Assembly (NCBI GenBank): GCA_903844265.1
Contig: CAIMTB010000154.1
Location: 1-32,273, forward strand
Direction: 5' to 3'
DNA length: 32,273 nt
From: an uncultured Verrucomicrobiota bacterium
GTDB taxonomy: Bacteria > Verrucomicrobiota > Verrucomicrobiia > Limisphaerales > CAIMTB01
The first letter of the stretch is position 1. Every line of letters starts with the position of its first letter. Made by a program: the position numbers and the translations under genes. This document shows positions 1 to 6,599 of the stretch, one piece after another. The notes beneath the pieces were generated by a model. The model was not told the DNA's origin. It saw nothing but the letters and a program-made list of their open reading frames with translations, and did no database searches.

Positions 1-235
1 CCCGTTTACGGTTCACCGCCACTCCCTCGTTCTCCAGCAGTCTGAGCAACCGACGGCTTCCGTACACCGGGTGCTTGAGGTTCAGTTCATCAAGGCGTCG
101 CATGATCGCCAGGTTCTCCGCCGTCTCCGGCTGGCACTCGTAGTACACGCTGCTGCGCGCCACGCCGAGCAGGTCGCACTGATCCCGAATGCTGAGCTCT
201 TCCTTCGGGTCCACCAGCGCACGGAAGTCGCTCAC
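1..235 (-). CDS. IS3-family transposase OrfB (partial, N-terminus only)
   Basis: Reading from GTG at 235 gives a protein beginning VSDFRALVDPKEELSIRDQC and continuing through LLGVARSSVYY and HPVYGSRRLLRLLE. This is the typical N-terminal HTH_21-type region of IS3 OrfB, which precedes the DDE integrase core. The reading frame is open to the window edge, so the catalytic residues are not visible. The GTG overlaps the OrfA stop (GTGA). The natural product is probably an OrfAB fusion: a -1 slip on the A8G run in OrfA leads directly into this frame without a stop. Confidence 0.85.
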   Translation of the reverse strand, partial: MSDFRALVDPKEELSIRDQCDLLGVARSSVYYECQPETAENLAIMRRLDELNLKHPVYGSRRLLRLLENEGVAVNRKR

Positions 236-528
236 AATCCCAGTTGCTTGGACTTTTTTTTCATGAAGTCCAAATCGACACTCAGTTCCCCGATCTTCTG
301 GTGCAGATCGGCAACCAACCGCTCGGTGTCCTCCCCGGCCTTCCCGGCGGTTTCGAAGAGTTCGGGCAAGCGATCCCGGATGACCGCCTTCCACTGGCTC
401 ACCTGTACCGGATGCACGGAATACTCCCGGGCGATCTGGGCCACCGTCTTGATGCCCAGGACGGCCTCCATGCCAACCTTCGCCTTGAATGCTGCGCTGT
501 GTCTCTTTCGCTTTGCTTTGGTGCTCAT
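232..528 (-). CDS. IS3-family transposase OrfA (helix-turn-helix protein)
   Basis: The protein is about 98 aa from the chosen ATG at 528 (MSTKAKRKRHSAAFKAKV). An upstream in-frame ATG at 561 is possible but would add a non-family leader. It shows the IS3 OrfA pattern: a basic N-terminus, a helix-turn-helix with IAREYSVHPVQVSQWK, and a C-terminal leucine-zipper-like segment ending LDFMKKKSKQLGL. It binds the IS ends and, after frameshifting, forms the N-terminal part of the transposase. The codons for MKKK create an A8G slippery run. The frame appears intact, so the element could be functional if its 3' half is. Confidence 0.85.
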   Translation of the reverse strand: MSTKAKRKRHSAAFKAKVGMEAVLGIKTVAQIAREYSVHPVQVSQWKAVIRDRLPELFETAGKAGEDTERLVADLHQKIGELSVDLDFMKKKSKQLGL

Positions 529-601
529 TTGTCTGATCACGTTGTGATTGATCAGACCCACAAAACCATAACTTAACGACTGGTCCGAAAACAGGGGTCC
601 A

Positions 602-667
602 CTTCAGCGCGATGCCTCGGGTCCGCTGCGATCCGACTCAAATGTCGACTGTCAATGTTTGACCCCA
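602..667. repeat. Repeat family 1, copy A (right part only, cut by the IS)
   Basis: The 25-bp right terminal repeat is at 643-667 (TGTCGACTGTCAATG... ending GACCCCA). It is identical to the right end of copy C at 11535-11559 and one base different from copies B and D. The ~40 bp before it (CTTCAGCGCGATGCC...CGACTCAAA) resemble the right interior of copy C. No left terminal repeat is visible. The IS end at 601 directly abuts the remnant, which suggests the IS disrupted this copy. Confidence 0.75.
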
Positions 668-689
668 AGCGACCCCTCCCTGCTGGGCG

Positions 690-1195
690 CTGAGACCGAC
701 TTCAAGCTGCGGGCCTAACTCGCCAAGTTCCTCCAGCCTCTCGGAGTTCTCGGCCCGCACACCGCGATCCATCTGGTGGCCCAGGCCGTGAGCATAGAAG
801 ACGACCGGGAATCGCCCTGGGTCCGCGGCGACCAGCGCGTCGGCGGCCGCGAACTCGACGATAGCGGGCACTCGACTGGCGTAGGTTGCGCTCCAGTAGG
901 CGGAGCGTTCCGCGAGCGGCCGATCCAAGTAAGGGGCCGGCCTGGGACCGGTTTGAGTTTGGGCGGGATACCAAACGGTGACCATGAACGAACTGTTTGT
1001 TCGGATATTGAATCGGTTGGTGCGCGAGGCGTCCGTCAGCATCCGCGACACTGTGCCCACCGCATGGGGGGTCGGTCGGCGCCGGAAAGGCGGTGCTGAA
1101 ATCATTAGTCGGCGTGCGGTAGAAGCGCACCGGAGCGTTCGCGGACGCCTGGTCCACGAACGCCACGATGTTGGGGAGGAGCGGTTGCCGATGCG
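690..1195 (-). pseudogene. Decayed alpha/beta-hydrolase (PAF-acetylhydrolase/dienelactone-hydrolase-like) fragment
   Basis: Two minus-strand frames together resemble the N-terminal half of a secreted PAF-acetylhydrolase-like enzyme. The first frame (from ~1195) reads LLPNIVAFVDQASANAPVRF and runs to ~1070. The second continues with HAVGTVSRMLTDASRTNRFN, a FMVTVWYPAQ strand, a proline-rich linker and FPVVFYAHGLGHQ, the region that forms the oxyanion hole in this fold. The switch falls at a run of six G at 1066-1071, so a one-base indel or a sequencing error could explain it. Similarity stops soon after HGLG, before any nucleophile-elbow GxSxG, next to repeat copy A. No start codon context is evident. 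Family assignment rests on motif recall. Confidence 0.6.
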
Positions 1196-1215
1196 GCGGG
1201 CCGCCCCGGGTGCAG

Positions 1216-1818
1216 TCATTTTCCGGGCTTCCCGGGAAGCTGCAGGACCCCGTCGTAAGTCCAAGTGGCGACCCCGGCGTACGAGTCGCAGAAGCAATCT
1301 GCGCCGCAGAAGAAGAATGCGCCGTTGATCTCGCCGCTCCCTCGCGCGTTCTGGAGGCTTCCGGTGCCGCCCGTGATCGTCACGTCGTAGTGCAGCAGGT
1401 TCATGCTCGGGGTTGGTTTCGGGTCTTTCGGATCGGCATCGGCCCAGCCGGCAACGTCCGCGTGGAGTTCATCGCCGGCCAAAGTGGTGATCGTCAGCGT
1501 GCCCGCGATGCAGAAGTAATGCCGTCCCTCGCAGGCCGTACCGGCGTCGATCTTGACGGCGAACCGCGCCGTGCAGTTTCCGAGGTTCGACAACTGAACC
1601 ACGCCCCGAACCTCATGGTTCCACGGGAAGACGGGATTCCCACCGGCATCCCACAAAGGCGTCAGGTTGAACGCCGTGCCGGCGTTTCCTTTCATGGCGC
1701 TTGTGGTGGTCTTTGCTCGCGGTGGGCCCGCTTGGAGGGCGCTCTGCGAGAGAGCTAGCAGCATCAGCGCCGCCGCGAAGATCCTGCCAAGGTTTGATGG
1801 GATGGTGCGCTTGCGCAT
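1216..1818 (-). CDS. Secreted protein of unknown function
   Basis: This is a ~200-aa exported protein. The start MRKRTIPSNLGRIF gives a standard signal peptide (basic n-region, hydrophobic AAALMLLALSQSALQA, AxA-like cleavage near residue 29). An ATG six codons earlier (1836) is also possible. The mature part is rich in beta-strand-forming sequence and glycine, with cysteines in GNCTARF, TACEGRHYFC and FFFCGADCFC that could form disulfides. The segment DVTITGGTGSLQNARGSGEI recalls the TGxFxGAxGxG signature of dirigent/allene-oxide-cyclase-like barrels, but this is only a resemblance. It ends in a basic LPGKPGK tail. A promoter-like block matching the one before the kinase gene lies ~60-80 nt upstream, suggesting co-regulation by the ECF sigma factor at 5505-6257. 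Confidence 0.75.
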   Translation of the reverse strand: MRKRTIPSNLGRIFAAALMLLALSQSALQAGPPRAKTTTSAMKGNAGTAFNLTPLWDAGGNPVFPWNHEVRGVVQLSNLGNCTARFAVKIDAGTACEGRHYFCIAGTLTITTLAGDELHADVAGWADADPKDPKPTPSMNLLHYDVTITGGTGSLQNARGSGEINGAFFFCGADCFCDSYAGVATWTYDGVLQLPGKPGK

Positions 1819-1897
1819 GAGTTGGATGTCGAGCATAGGCGTGACTTTCGGAGGTGAGGGTTCTTGGTTTCTGTTCGTCGGCGATGGCTCGCCACTT

Positions 1898-1935
1898 CCT
1901 ACCGCAGGGGAAACCGCGGAAGGTTACAGGGAATA
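1898..1935 (-). promoter_or_regulatory. Putative ECF-type promoter, copy 1
   Basis: On the minus strand GTAACCTTCC is followed, 16 nt after AACCTT (1925-1920), by GGTAGG (1903-1898). The same two boxes with the same spacing, in a ~47-bp block matching at about 37 positions, occur upstream of the kinase gene at 5419-5457. Position (60-80 nt before the start) and the AAC-containing upstream box fit an ECF sigma promoter. No transcription start is known. Confidence 0.5.
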
Positions 1936-1991
1936 ATGGTCGCCATTTGAACAGCTGCGGCACGCTCCGCTGCCGGAGCCCGGCGAGAGCA

Positions 1992-2091
1992 GGATGGGCC
2001 TTGGGTTCTTGGCCCATCCGGTGGCCGAGCGTCCGGTCCGGATTTCGGACCCCGCCCATCGGCTTCCACGCCGTCAGGCATTGCCGACGGC
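1992..2091 (-). terminator. Cluster of three hairpins after the kinase gene
   Basis: Three inverted repeats lie immediately downstream of the kinase stop codon. The first is GCCGTC/GACGGC (2070-2091, 10-nt loop), the second GGTCCG/CGGACC (2035-2051, 5-nt loop) and the third a perfect 9-bp stem GGATGGGCC/GGCCCATCC (1992-2019, 10-nt loop). None is followed by a clear T-run on the minus strand, so intrinsic termination is uncertain. They could equally stabilise the mRNA 3' end. Confidence 0.4.
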
Positions 2092-2094
2092 CTT

Positions 2095-5000
2095 CTAGCG
2101 CTCCGCTTTCCCGGCTCCGGCAATCCAGACCCGCGAGGAATCCCCGCTGGTGGAAACCAACCGGCTCCCGTCGGGTGAGAACGCGAGCATGCCGATCCAG
2201 GTGAGGTGCCCGTACAGGACCGCGATTTCGCGCCGGGTCGGCAGGTTGATGAGCTTGAGTATCCCGTCCTGGGTTCCTATCGCCAGGGTCCTGGCATCGG
2301 GCGAGATGGCAACCGAAATAACATTGCCCGCCTCGGGCTGCAGTTCATCGGACTGATCCGTATCCACGTTCCAGATGTGCACACGACCGTCAAGGCTACC
2401 CACGCAGAGGATGTGAGTGCGGGGCACCCAGGCGATCGCCCGGGCGGCCAGGTGGGACCGGGTTGGGAACCGCGCCGGGCGCCAGGAGCGCACGTCCAGG
2501 ATGTGGACGGACCCCTCCTCCCCCACACCCGCTAAGAATTGGCCGTCATGCGAGAAACCGAGGGACAGGAGAGGCTTCGCCGCGGTGGGACCCGGAGCCC
2601 AGATTCCGCGCCGCCGCCAGTCGGTCGTTTCTCGAACGTCGACCACGCCCGGATCCCCCGCGGAGCTAGCCGAGCCCCGACGGAGCGCGAGCCATTGGCC
2701 ATCGGGGGAAAAGACGATGTCCCCGTCCACCACCGTGTCGACGTCTTGGTCGGGAAGTCGTGCCAGGGAACGCGCGTCCCAGACACCGAACCTGTTCGTG
2801 CCGAAGACGCCCACGATCCGCTTGCGATCTGGGGAAAAGGCGGCGTGGCTGACCGGCAGTGTGGCGAGAGTTTGTTCGGATTCGACGTCGCGGATCACCG
2901 CCTGACCCTCTTCTTCTCGGATATTCCGTCGGCCGTCCGGGGAGAAGCCCGTTCCGAGTGCGGTGAAATTGTCGGTTTGCGCGTGCCGGCTATCGAGCGT
3001 GCGAACGTCCCAGAGTTTCACGGTCCCGTCGACGCTGCCCGTGACGAGGAGTTGGCTGTCGGGGGTGAAATCGACGGTCCAGATCCTTCCAACGTGACCC
3101 CGGAGGGTCAGGGGTCTGCCGGCGCGGCTGGATGGGTCCGCGACCTTGACTGTTCGATCCCGGGAGCCCGGCGCCAGTTGGGACAGGTCCCAGAGCTTCG
3201 CGGTATGATCGCGAGACCCGGAGGCGAGCCATCGTCCGTCGGGGGAAAACGCGACTGAGTCGACCGGGCCCTCGTGCGAGCCGAGCGTATTGCTTTCGTC
3301 ACCGGTGACGCGCCACAGTCGCACGGAATGATCCAGCGAGGCGCTCGCCAACCATTGGCCGTCCGGTGAAAAGCGGACGCACGACACGATATTCCCATGA
3401 CGCAGGAAGGACCTCAGGGGGCGTCTGGAAGCCAGGTCCCAGAGCATGATTGATCCATCCGCATGGGGCGTGGCCAGCAAGCGGCCATCCGGGGAGAACG
3501 CAGGCTTCCAGGCATTCGAGGTGTGGCCTTGCAGGTCGAGGAGCTTCGAGTGGGTGTGCCCGTCCCAGATCACGATCTGTCCCGGAAGAGTGCGATTGTA
3601 GAGCCCCCCCTGGTGGGCGGTCGTGACAATGAGACGATCGTCCGGGCTCCAAGCCGCTGCGAAGGGCGCGCACGTGGCCTGCCCCATCAGGTGGGTGATG
3701 AGCGTCCGGCGGTCGAGATCCCAAACATCGAAGCGCTCCCAGTTGGTGGACGACACCAGGCGTTTTCCGTCGTTGGAGAAGGCGACCCCATAGACCCAAC
3801 CGGACTGCGATTGCAGGACCCCAACTTCCTGCCGGGTCATGAGATCCCAGAGGCGGATCCGCCCATCGAGCTCCCCGGTGGCGACCAACCTGCCGGCAGG
3901 AGAACAGGCGAGGCCAAAGACCTGCCGGGCCGCGGGTGGGAGGGTCGGTCCTCCTGGAAGCGTGTCCAATGCGCGTTCCCGGCAGAGCGCGTCGAGATAG
4001 TACCATTCGAAGCCGCGCCGTTCCGGTCGGCCTGGCTTGGGGCGCTGATTCTCCAGCAGGGTCCCGGGCAGCCGGAAGTTGCCGCGTTCCCAGGCTGCGA
4101 ATGCCATCGAGGTTTCCGCCACATACAGGTTCGCCTCCGCCTTGTTGCGTTCCGTCCGCAGGTGCAGGGAGAAGGCCGTGGCGCCGATCGCGAGAGTCAG
4201 GAGGAGGACCAGGGAAGCACCGGCCAGGGCCGCGACGGCGGGACGCCTTCGCATCCACTTGCGCAGGCGTTGGAAGTTCGTGCTGGCCCGCGCCTGGATG
4301 GTTTCGTGGCGCGACCAGCGTTCCAAGTCCTCGGCGAATCCCTCCGCGGAGCCGTAGCGCAGCGCCGGGTCCTTCTCCAGGCACTTCAGGCAGATCGTTT
4401 CCAGGTCAGGATCGACGGCGGGATTGAGCAGCGAAGGCCGACGCGGGTCCTGGTCGAGAACCTGCCGGATGGTTTCCATCGAGGTCCCGCCGCTGAACGG
4501 CGGGGAGCCGGTCAGCATCTCGTAGAGCACGGTGCCGAGTCCGTAGACGTCCGCCGCGGTGGTGACGTCCTTGGTCTGTCCTCGCGCCTGTTCCGGGGAC
4601 ATATAGGCCGGTGTGCCCAGAACCGCGTTGGTGTGGGTCAGGGTGCTTTCCTTCTCGATCAGTTTGGCGAGGCCGAAGTCGGTCAGGTGCGGCACGCCTT
4701 GCGCGTCCATGAGGATGTTGCCGGGCTTCAGATCCCGATGGAGCACCCCGCGCTGGTGGGCGTAGTGGACGGCACGGGCCACCGTGGCCATGAGGCCCGC
4801 GGCTTCGGAGGGAGGATAGGCGGTGGAGATGGTGGGTTCGCCGGGGCTGGGTGGCGCGGAGGATCGGCGAGCGGCTTCGACCGAGGTCATTCCGCGCCGG
4901 TGGCCGCGACTGGCGAGGGCGTCCCGCAGGGTGGGACCTTCGACCAGATCCATGCTGAAGTAGTGCAGGCCTTCGTGCGCGCCGATTTCGTGGATCGGGA

Positions 5001-5379
5001 CGATGTTCGGGTGCATGAGGCTGGCGGCGGCCTCGGCCTCGGCCTTGAAGCGCTTGACGAGGTCGTCCGTGGCGAAGGTGCCGGCGCTGATGACCTTGAG
5101 GGCCACCAAGCGATTCAGGCTGACTTGGCGTGCCTTGAAGACGGTGCCCATCCCGCCGCGCGCGATCTCCTCCAGGAGCTCGTAGTCAGCGAAGTAACGC
5201 GCCCGGCCGGACAGGAACTCCGAGGCACGAGGCGCGGTTTGAGGTGGCGGATCCGCTGGGGAACCGACGGCTGTCGCCTCGCCGTCCTTGGAGAGGCCGA
5301 GGGAGAGGAGGCATCGGATGCAGAGGCCGCGCGGAGCATCCTTCGCGATGGGTTCGCCGCAATCGGAGCAGATTTCCAT
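2095..5379 (-). CDS. Membrane Ser/Thr protein kinase with N-terminal zinc ribbon and C-terminal WD40 propeller
   Basis: This 1094-aa protein is a Hanks-type kinase fused to a WD40 sensor domain. Residues 4-23 form a CxxC...CxxC zinc-ribbon-like motif. The kinase domain (~66-355) has the glycine loop [14 protein letters not shown]95 in VALKVI, catalytic HRDLKPGN (D216), DFG at 234-236 and [11 protein letters not shown]. All key residues are present, so it should be active. A ~35-residue Ser/Pro insertion sits at about 155-190. A single transmembrane helix (about 380-405) separates the cytoplasmic kinase from a distal region with many WD40 repeats ([21 protein letters not shown] type), extending to the C-terminus. 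It would phosphorylate proteins in response to a ligand at the propeller; the target is unknown. An ECF sigma factor gene lies 125 bp upstream on the same strand, an arrangement common in Verrucomicrobiota and Planctomycetota. A promoter-like block directly precedes the gene. Confidence 0.93.
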   Translation of the reverse strand: MEICSDCGEPIAKDAPRGLCIRCLLSLGLSKDGEATAVGSPADPPPQTAPRASEFLSGRARYFADYELLEEIARGGMGTVFKARQVSLNRLVALKVISAGTFATDDLVKRFKAEAEAAASLMHPNIVPIHEIGAHEGLHYFSMDLVEGPTLRDALASRGHRRGMTSVEAARRSSAPPSPGEPTISTAYPPSEAAGLMATVARAVHYAHQRGVLHRDLKPGNILMDAQGVPHLTDFGLAKLIEKESTLTHTNAVLGTPAYMSPEQARGQTKDVTTAADVYGLGTVLYEMLTGSPPFSGGTSMETIRQVLDQDPRRPSLLNPAVDPDLETICLKCLEKDPALRYGSAEGFAEDLERWSRHETIQARASTNFQRLRKWMRRRPAVAALAGASLVLLLTLAIGATAFSLHLRTERNKAEANLYVAETSMAFAAWERGNFRLPGTLLENQRPKPGRPERRGFEWYYLDALCRERALDTLPGGPTLPPAARQVFGLACSPAGRLVATGELDGRIRLWDLMTRQEVGVLQSQSGWVYGVAFSNDGKRLVSSTNWERFDVWDLDRRTLITHLMGQATCAPFAAAWSPDDRLIVTTAHQGGLYNRTLPGQIVIWDGHTHSKLLDLQGHTSNAWKPAFSPDGRLLATPHADGSIMLWDLASRRPLRSFLRHGNIVSCVRFSPDGQWLASASLDHSVRLWRVTGDESNTLGSHEGPVDSVAFSPDGRWLASGSRDHTAKLWDLSQLAPGSRDRTVKVADPSSRAGRPLTLRGHVGRIWTVDFTPDSQLLVTGSVDGTVKLWDVRTLDSRHAQTDNFTALGTGFSPDGRRNIREEEGQAVIRDVESEQTLATLPVSHAAFSPDRKRIVGVFGTNRFGVWDARSLARLPDQDVDTVVDGDIVFSPDGQWLALRRGSASSAGDPGVVDVRETTDWRRRGIWAPGPTAAKPLLSLGFSHDGQFLAGVGEEGSVHILDVRSWRPARFPTRSHLAARAIAWVPRTHILCVGSLDGRVHIWNVDTDQSDELQPEAGNVISVAISPDARTLAIGTQDGILKLINLPTRREIAVLYGHLTWIGMLAFSPDGSRLVSTSGDSSRVWIAGAGKAER

Positions 5380-5418
5380 GGAGGGTTTGGCGGGCGTTGT
5401 GAGGGACTCCTGCCATTC

Positions 5419-5457
5419 CCTACCGCAGGAGGAACGGCGGAAGGTTACCGGAGATAT
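5419..5457 (-). promoter_or_regulatory. Putative ECF-type promoter, copy 2 (kinase gene)
   Basis: On the minus strand GGTAACCTTCC is followed by GGTAGG (5424-5419), with 16 nt between AACCTT (5446-5441) and the downstream box. The block is ~79% identical to that at 1898-1935. It lies between the sigma factor gene and the kinase start at 5379, giving a predicted leader of about 30-35 nt. This implies that the kinase can be transcribed separately from the sigma gene. Confidence 0.5.
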
Positions 5458-5504
5458 GTAGGTCTCGATGTCGAGGAATCATGGCGGGTGCTTCGGAGAG
5501 CGAG

Positions 5505-6257
5505 TCATCGGCCGAGGACAGTCTGGAGATGGCGGATCTCCTGCGTGGCCTCCTCCGGTGTCGCCACGGTCCGGGCGATCTCCTGGCGCAGCAGTTCGCC
5601 GTAGCGCTTTCGCAGCCGATGAACGGCGACCTTCACCGCGCCCTCGCTGATGCCGAGACTGGCCGCGACCGCCGCGTGGGGGATCAGGTTCTTGTCGCCG
5701 GAGAGGAAGGGCTGCAAGTGTTCGAAGACCCTCGATCGTTCCGGGGCCTCGTGCTCTTCGCGCAGGCGGCCCAAGGCCTGGTCAAGCAGGGTCAAGGCCC
5801 ACCGGCGCTCGAACAGGTGCTCGGGGGTGCGGTTGTCTTCGAGTTCAAGCGCGTAGCGCGCCTCGGCATCAAGGTCGTCGAGGGAGAAATGGACCTTGTC
5901 GCCGCCGCGCTTCTGGGCGCGGGCGCGATCCCATTCGTTGGCGAGAAAGTGGTTGAGCGCTGTGAGCAGGTAGGAGCGGAATCGGCCCCCTTCGCGGGTG
6001 ATCTCGCGTAAGTGGCTTTTCTCCAGGAGGCGCGCGAAGAACGCCTGCGTGAGATCTTCGGCGGCATGGCGGTCATGCCCTCGCCGTCGGATGTAGGCGT
6101 ACAGCGGATACCAGTAGGTGCGGCACAGTCCCTCAAGCGCTTCGGTCGCCTGCGGCGACTCCCCAAGTCCGGCCGCCAGGACAAGGCTCCAGTGAGTCGT
6201 GTGGAACCCCGCCCCGCCCAAGGATCGATCGGGGGCGTTTTCGCCGTGTAGCGCCAT
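5505..6257 (-). CDS. ECF-type RNA polymerase sigma factor
   Basis: From ATG at 6257 (MALHGENAPDRSLGG) this is a 250-aa sigma-70-family protein. The N-terminal part carries TTHWSLVLAAG, then region 2 with YWYPLYAYIRRRGHDRHAAE and DLTQAFFARLLEK. Region 2.4-like sequence includes RFRSYLLTALNHFLANEWDR. Region 4 has a helix-turn-helix in LGISEGAVKVAVHRLRKRYG. It is longer than minimal ECFs because of an acidic linker (~120-165). The frame stays open upstream for another ~100 codons, but that stretch translates repeat copy B, so the later start is chosen. It would direct RNA polymerase to a small regulon, perhaps including the two promoter-like blocks at 1898 and 5419. No anti-sigma gene is adjacent; the kinase is the likely regulatory partner. 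Confidence 0.9.
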   Translation of the reverse strand: MALHGENAPDRSLGGAGFHTTHWSLVLAAGLGESPQATEALEGLCRTYWYPLYAYIRRRGHDRHAAEDLTQAFFARLLEKSHLREITREGGRFRSYLLTALNHFLANEWDRARAQKRGGDKVHFSLDDLDAEARYALELEDNRTPEHLFERRWALTLLDQALGRLREEHEAPERSRVFEHLQPFLSGDKNLIPHAAVAASLGISEGAVKVAVHRLRKRYGELLRQEIARTVATPEEATQEIRHLQTVLGR

Positions 6258-6322
6258 GGACGAACGATGAGGCGGATCGATAGGGTCGACGAGCCTCGTT
6301 AAAGGTCCAATGACCGGGGTGA

Positions 6323-6586
6323 TGGGGTCAAACATTGACTGTTGACATTTCCGCATTTCCGTATTGATGCGACGTGCGGTCCCCGCCCGTTCCACGCCGT
6401 CAGCAGTCCGGGGTCGGCAACAACGAATCCCCTGCGCCGGCGCCACAGGCTTCAAGCCACGCACCTCGCGCACGATCTCCACCAATCGCGAAACCAGGAG
6501 GCGTGGGGCCATCTGAAGTTGTGTCCGCACCCGCTCGGGTCGAGCGGCGATTCGAGTCAAATGTCAACTGTCAATGTTTGACCCCA
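6323..6586. repeat. Repeat family 1, copy B (264 bp, longest copy)
   Basis: The left end (6323-6347) and right end (6562-6586) are 25-bp inverted repeats with one mismatch. The interior has two recognisable modules. The left module (TTCCGCATTTCCGTATTGAT...CAGTCCGGGGTCGG) is shared with copy D. The right module (ACCAATCGCGAAACC...CGTGGGGCCATCTGAAGT) is shared with copy C. The element occupies most of the gap between the sigma factor and the helicase-partner gene, whose stop codon is 13 bp beyond the right end. No protein is credibly encoded. Confidence 0.9.
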
Positions 6587-6599
6587 ATCGTTTCCCAGG

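Larger units (their letters stand above)
1..601 (-). mobile_element. IS3-family insertion sequence, 5' part (3' part outside window)
   Basis: This is the upstream half of an IS3-type element read on the minus strand. It holds a complete OrfA and the first ~78 codons of OrfB, overlapping by four bases. The A8G run near 254-262 allows the -1 frameshift that makes the OrfAB fusion transposase. The likely outer end is at 601, where the minus strand starts TGGACCCCTGTTTTCGGACC, with the 5'-TG expected of IS3-family ends. The end assignment is inference, because the matching inverted repeat lies outside the window. Sequence beyond 601 resembles the interior of the repeat family found at 11.4 kb, so the element probably inserted into a copy of that repeat. 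Confidence 0.8.

Noticed and set aside
3463-5604. 713-codon plus-strand frame opposite the kinase gene
   Set aside because: It is antisense to a clearly homologous kinase/WD40 gene; its Gly/Arg/Val-rich product has no family features and is a GC-rich shadow.
6370-6420. Small protein encoded within repeat copies B and D (minus strand)
   Set aside because: A frame is open in both copies but lacks a start and ribosome-binding site, and copy C does not contain it.
6258-6560. N-terminal extension of the sigma factor frame upstream of 6257
   Set aside because: The extra ~100 codons translate repeat copy B (peptide INTEMRKCQQSMFDP, also read from copy D), so they are not part of the protein.
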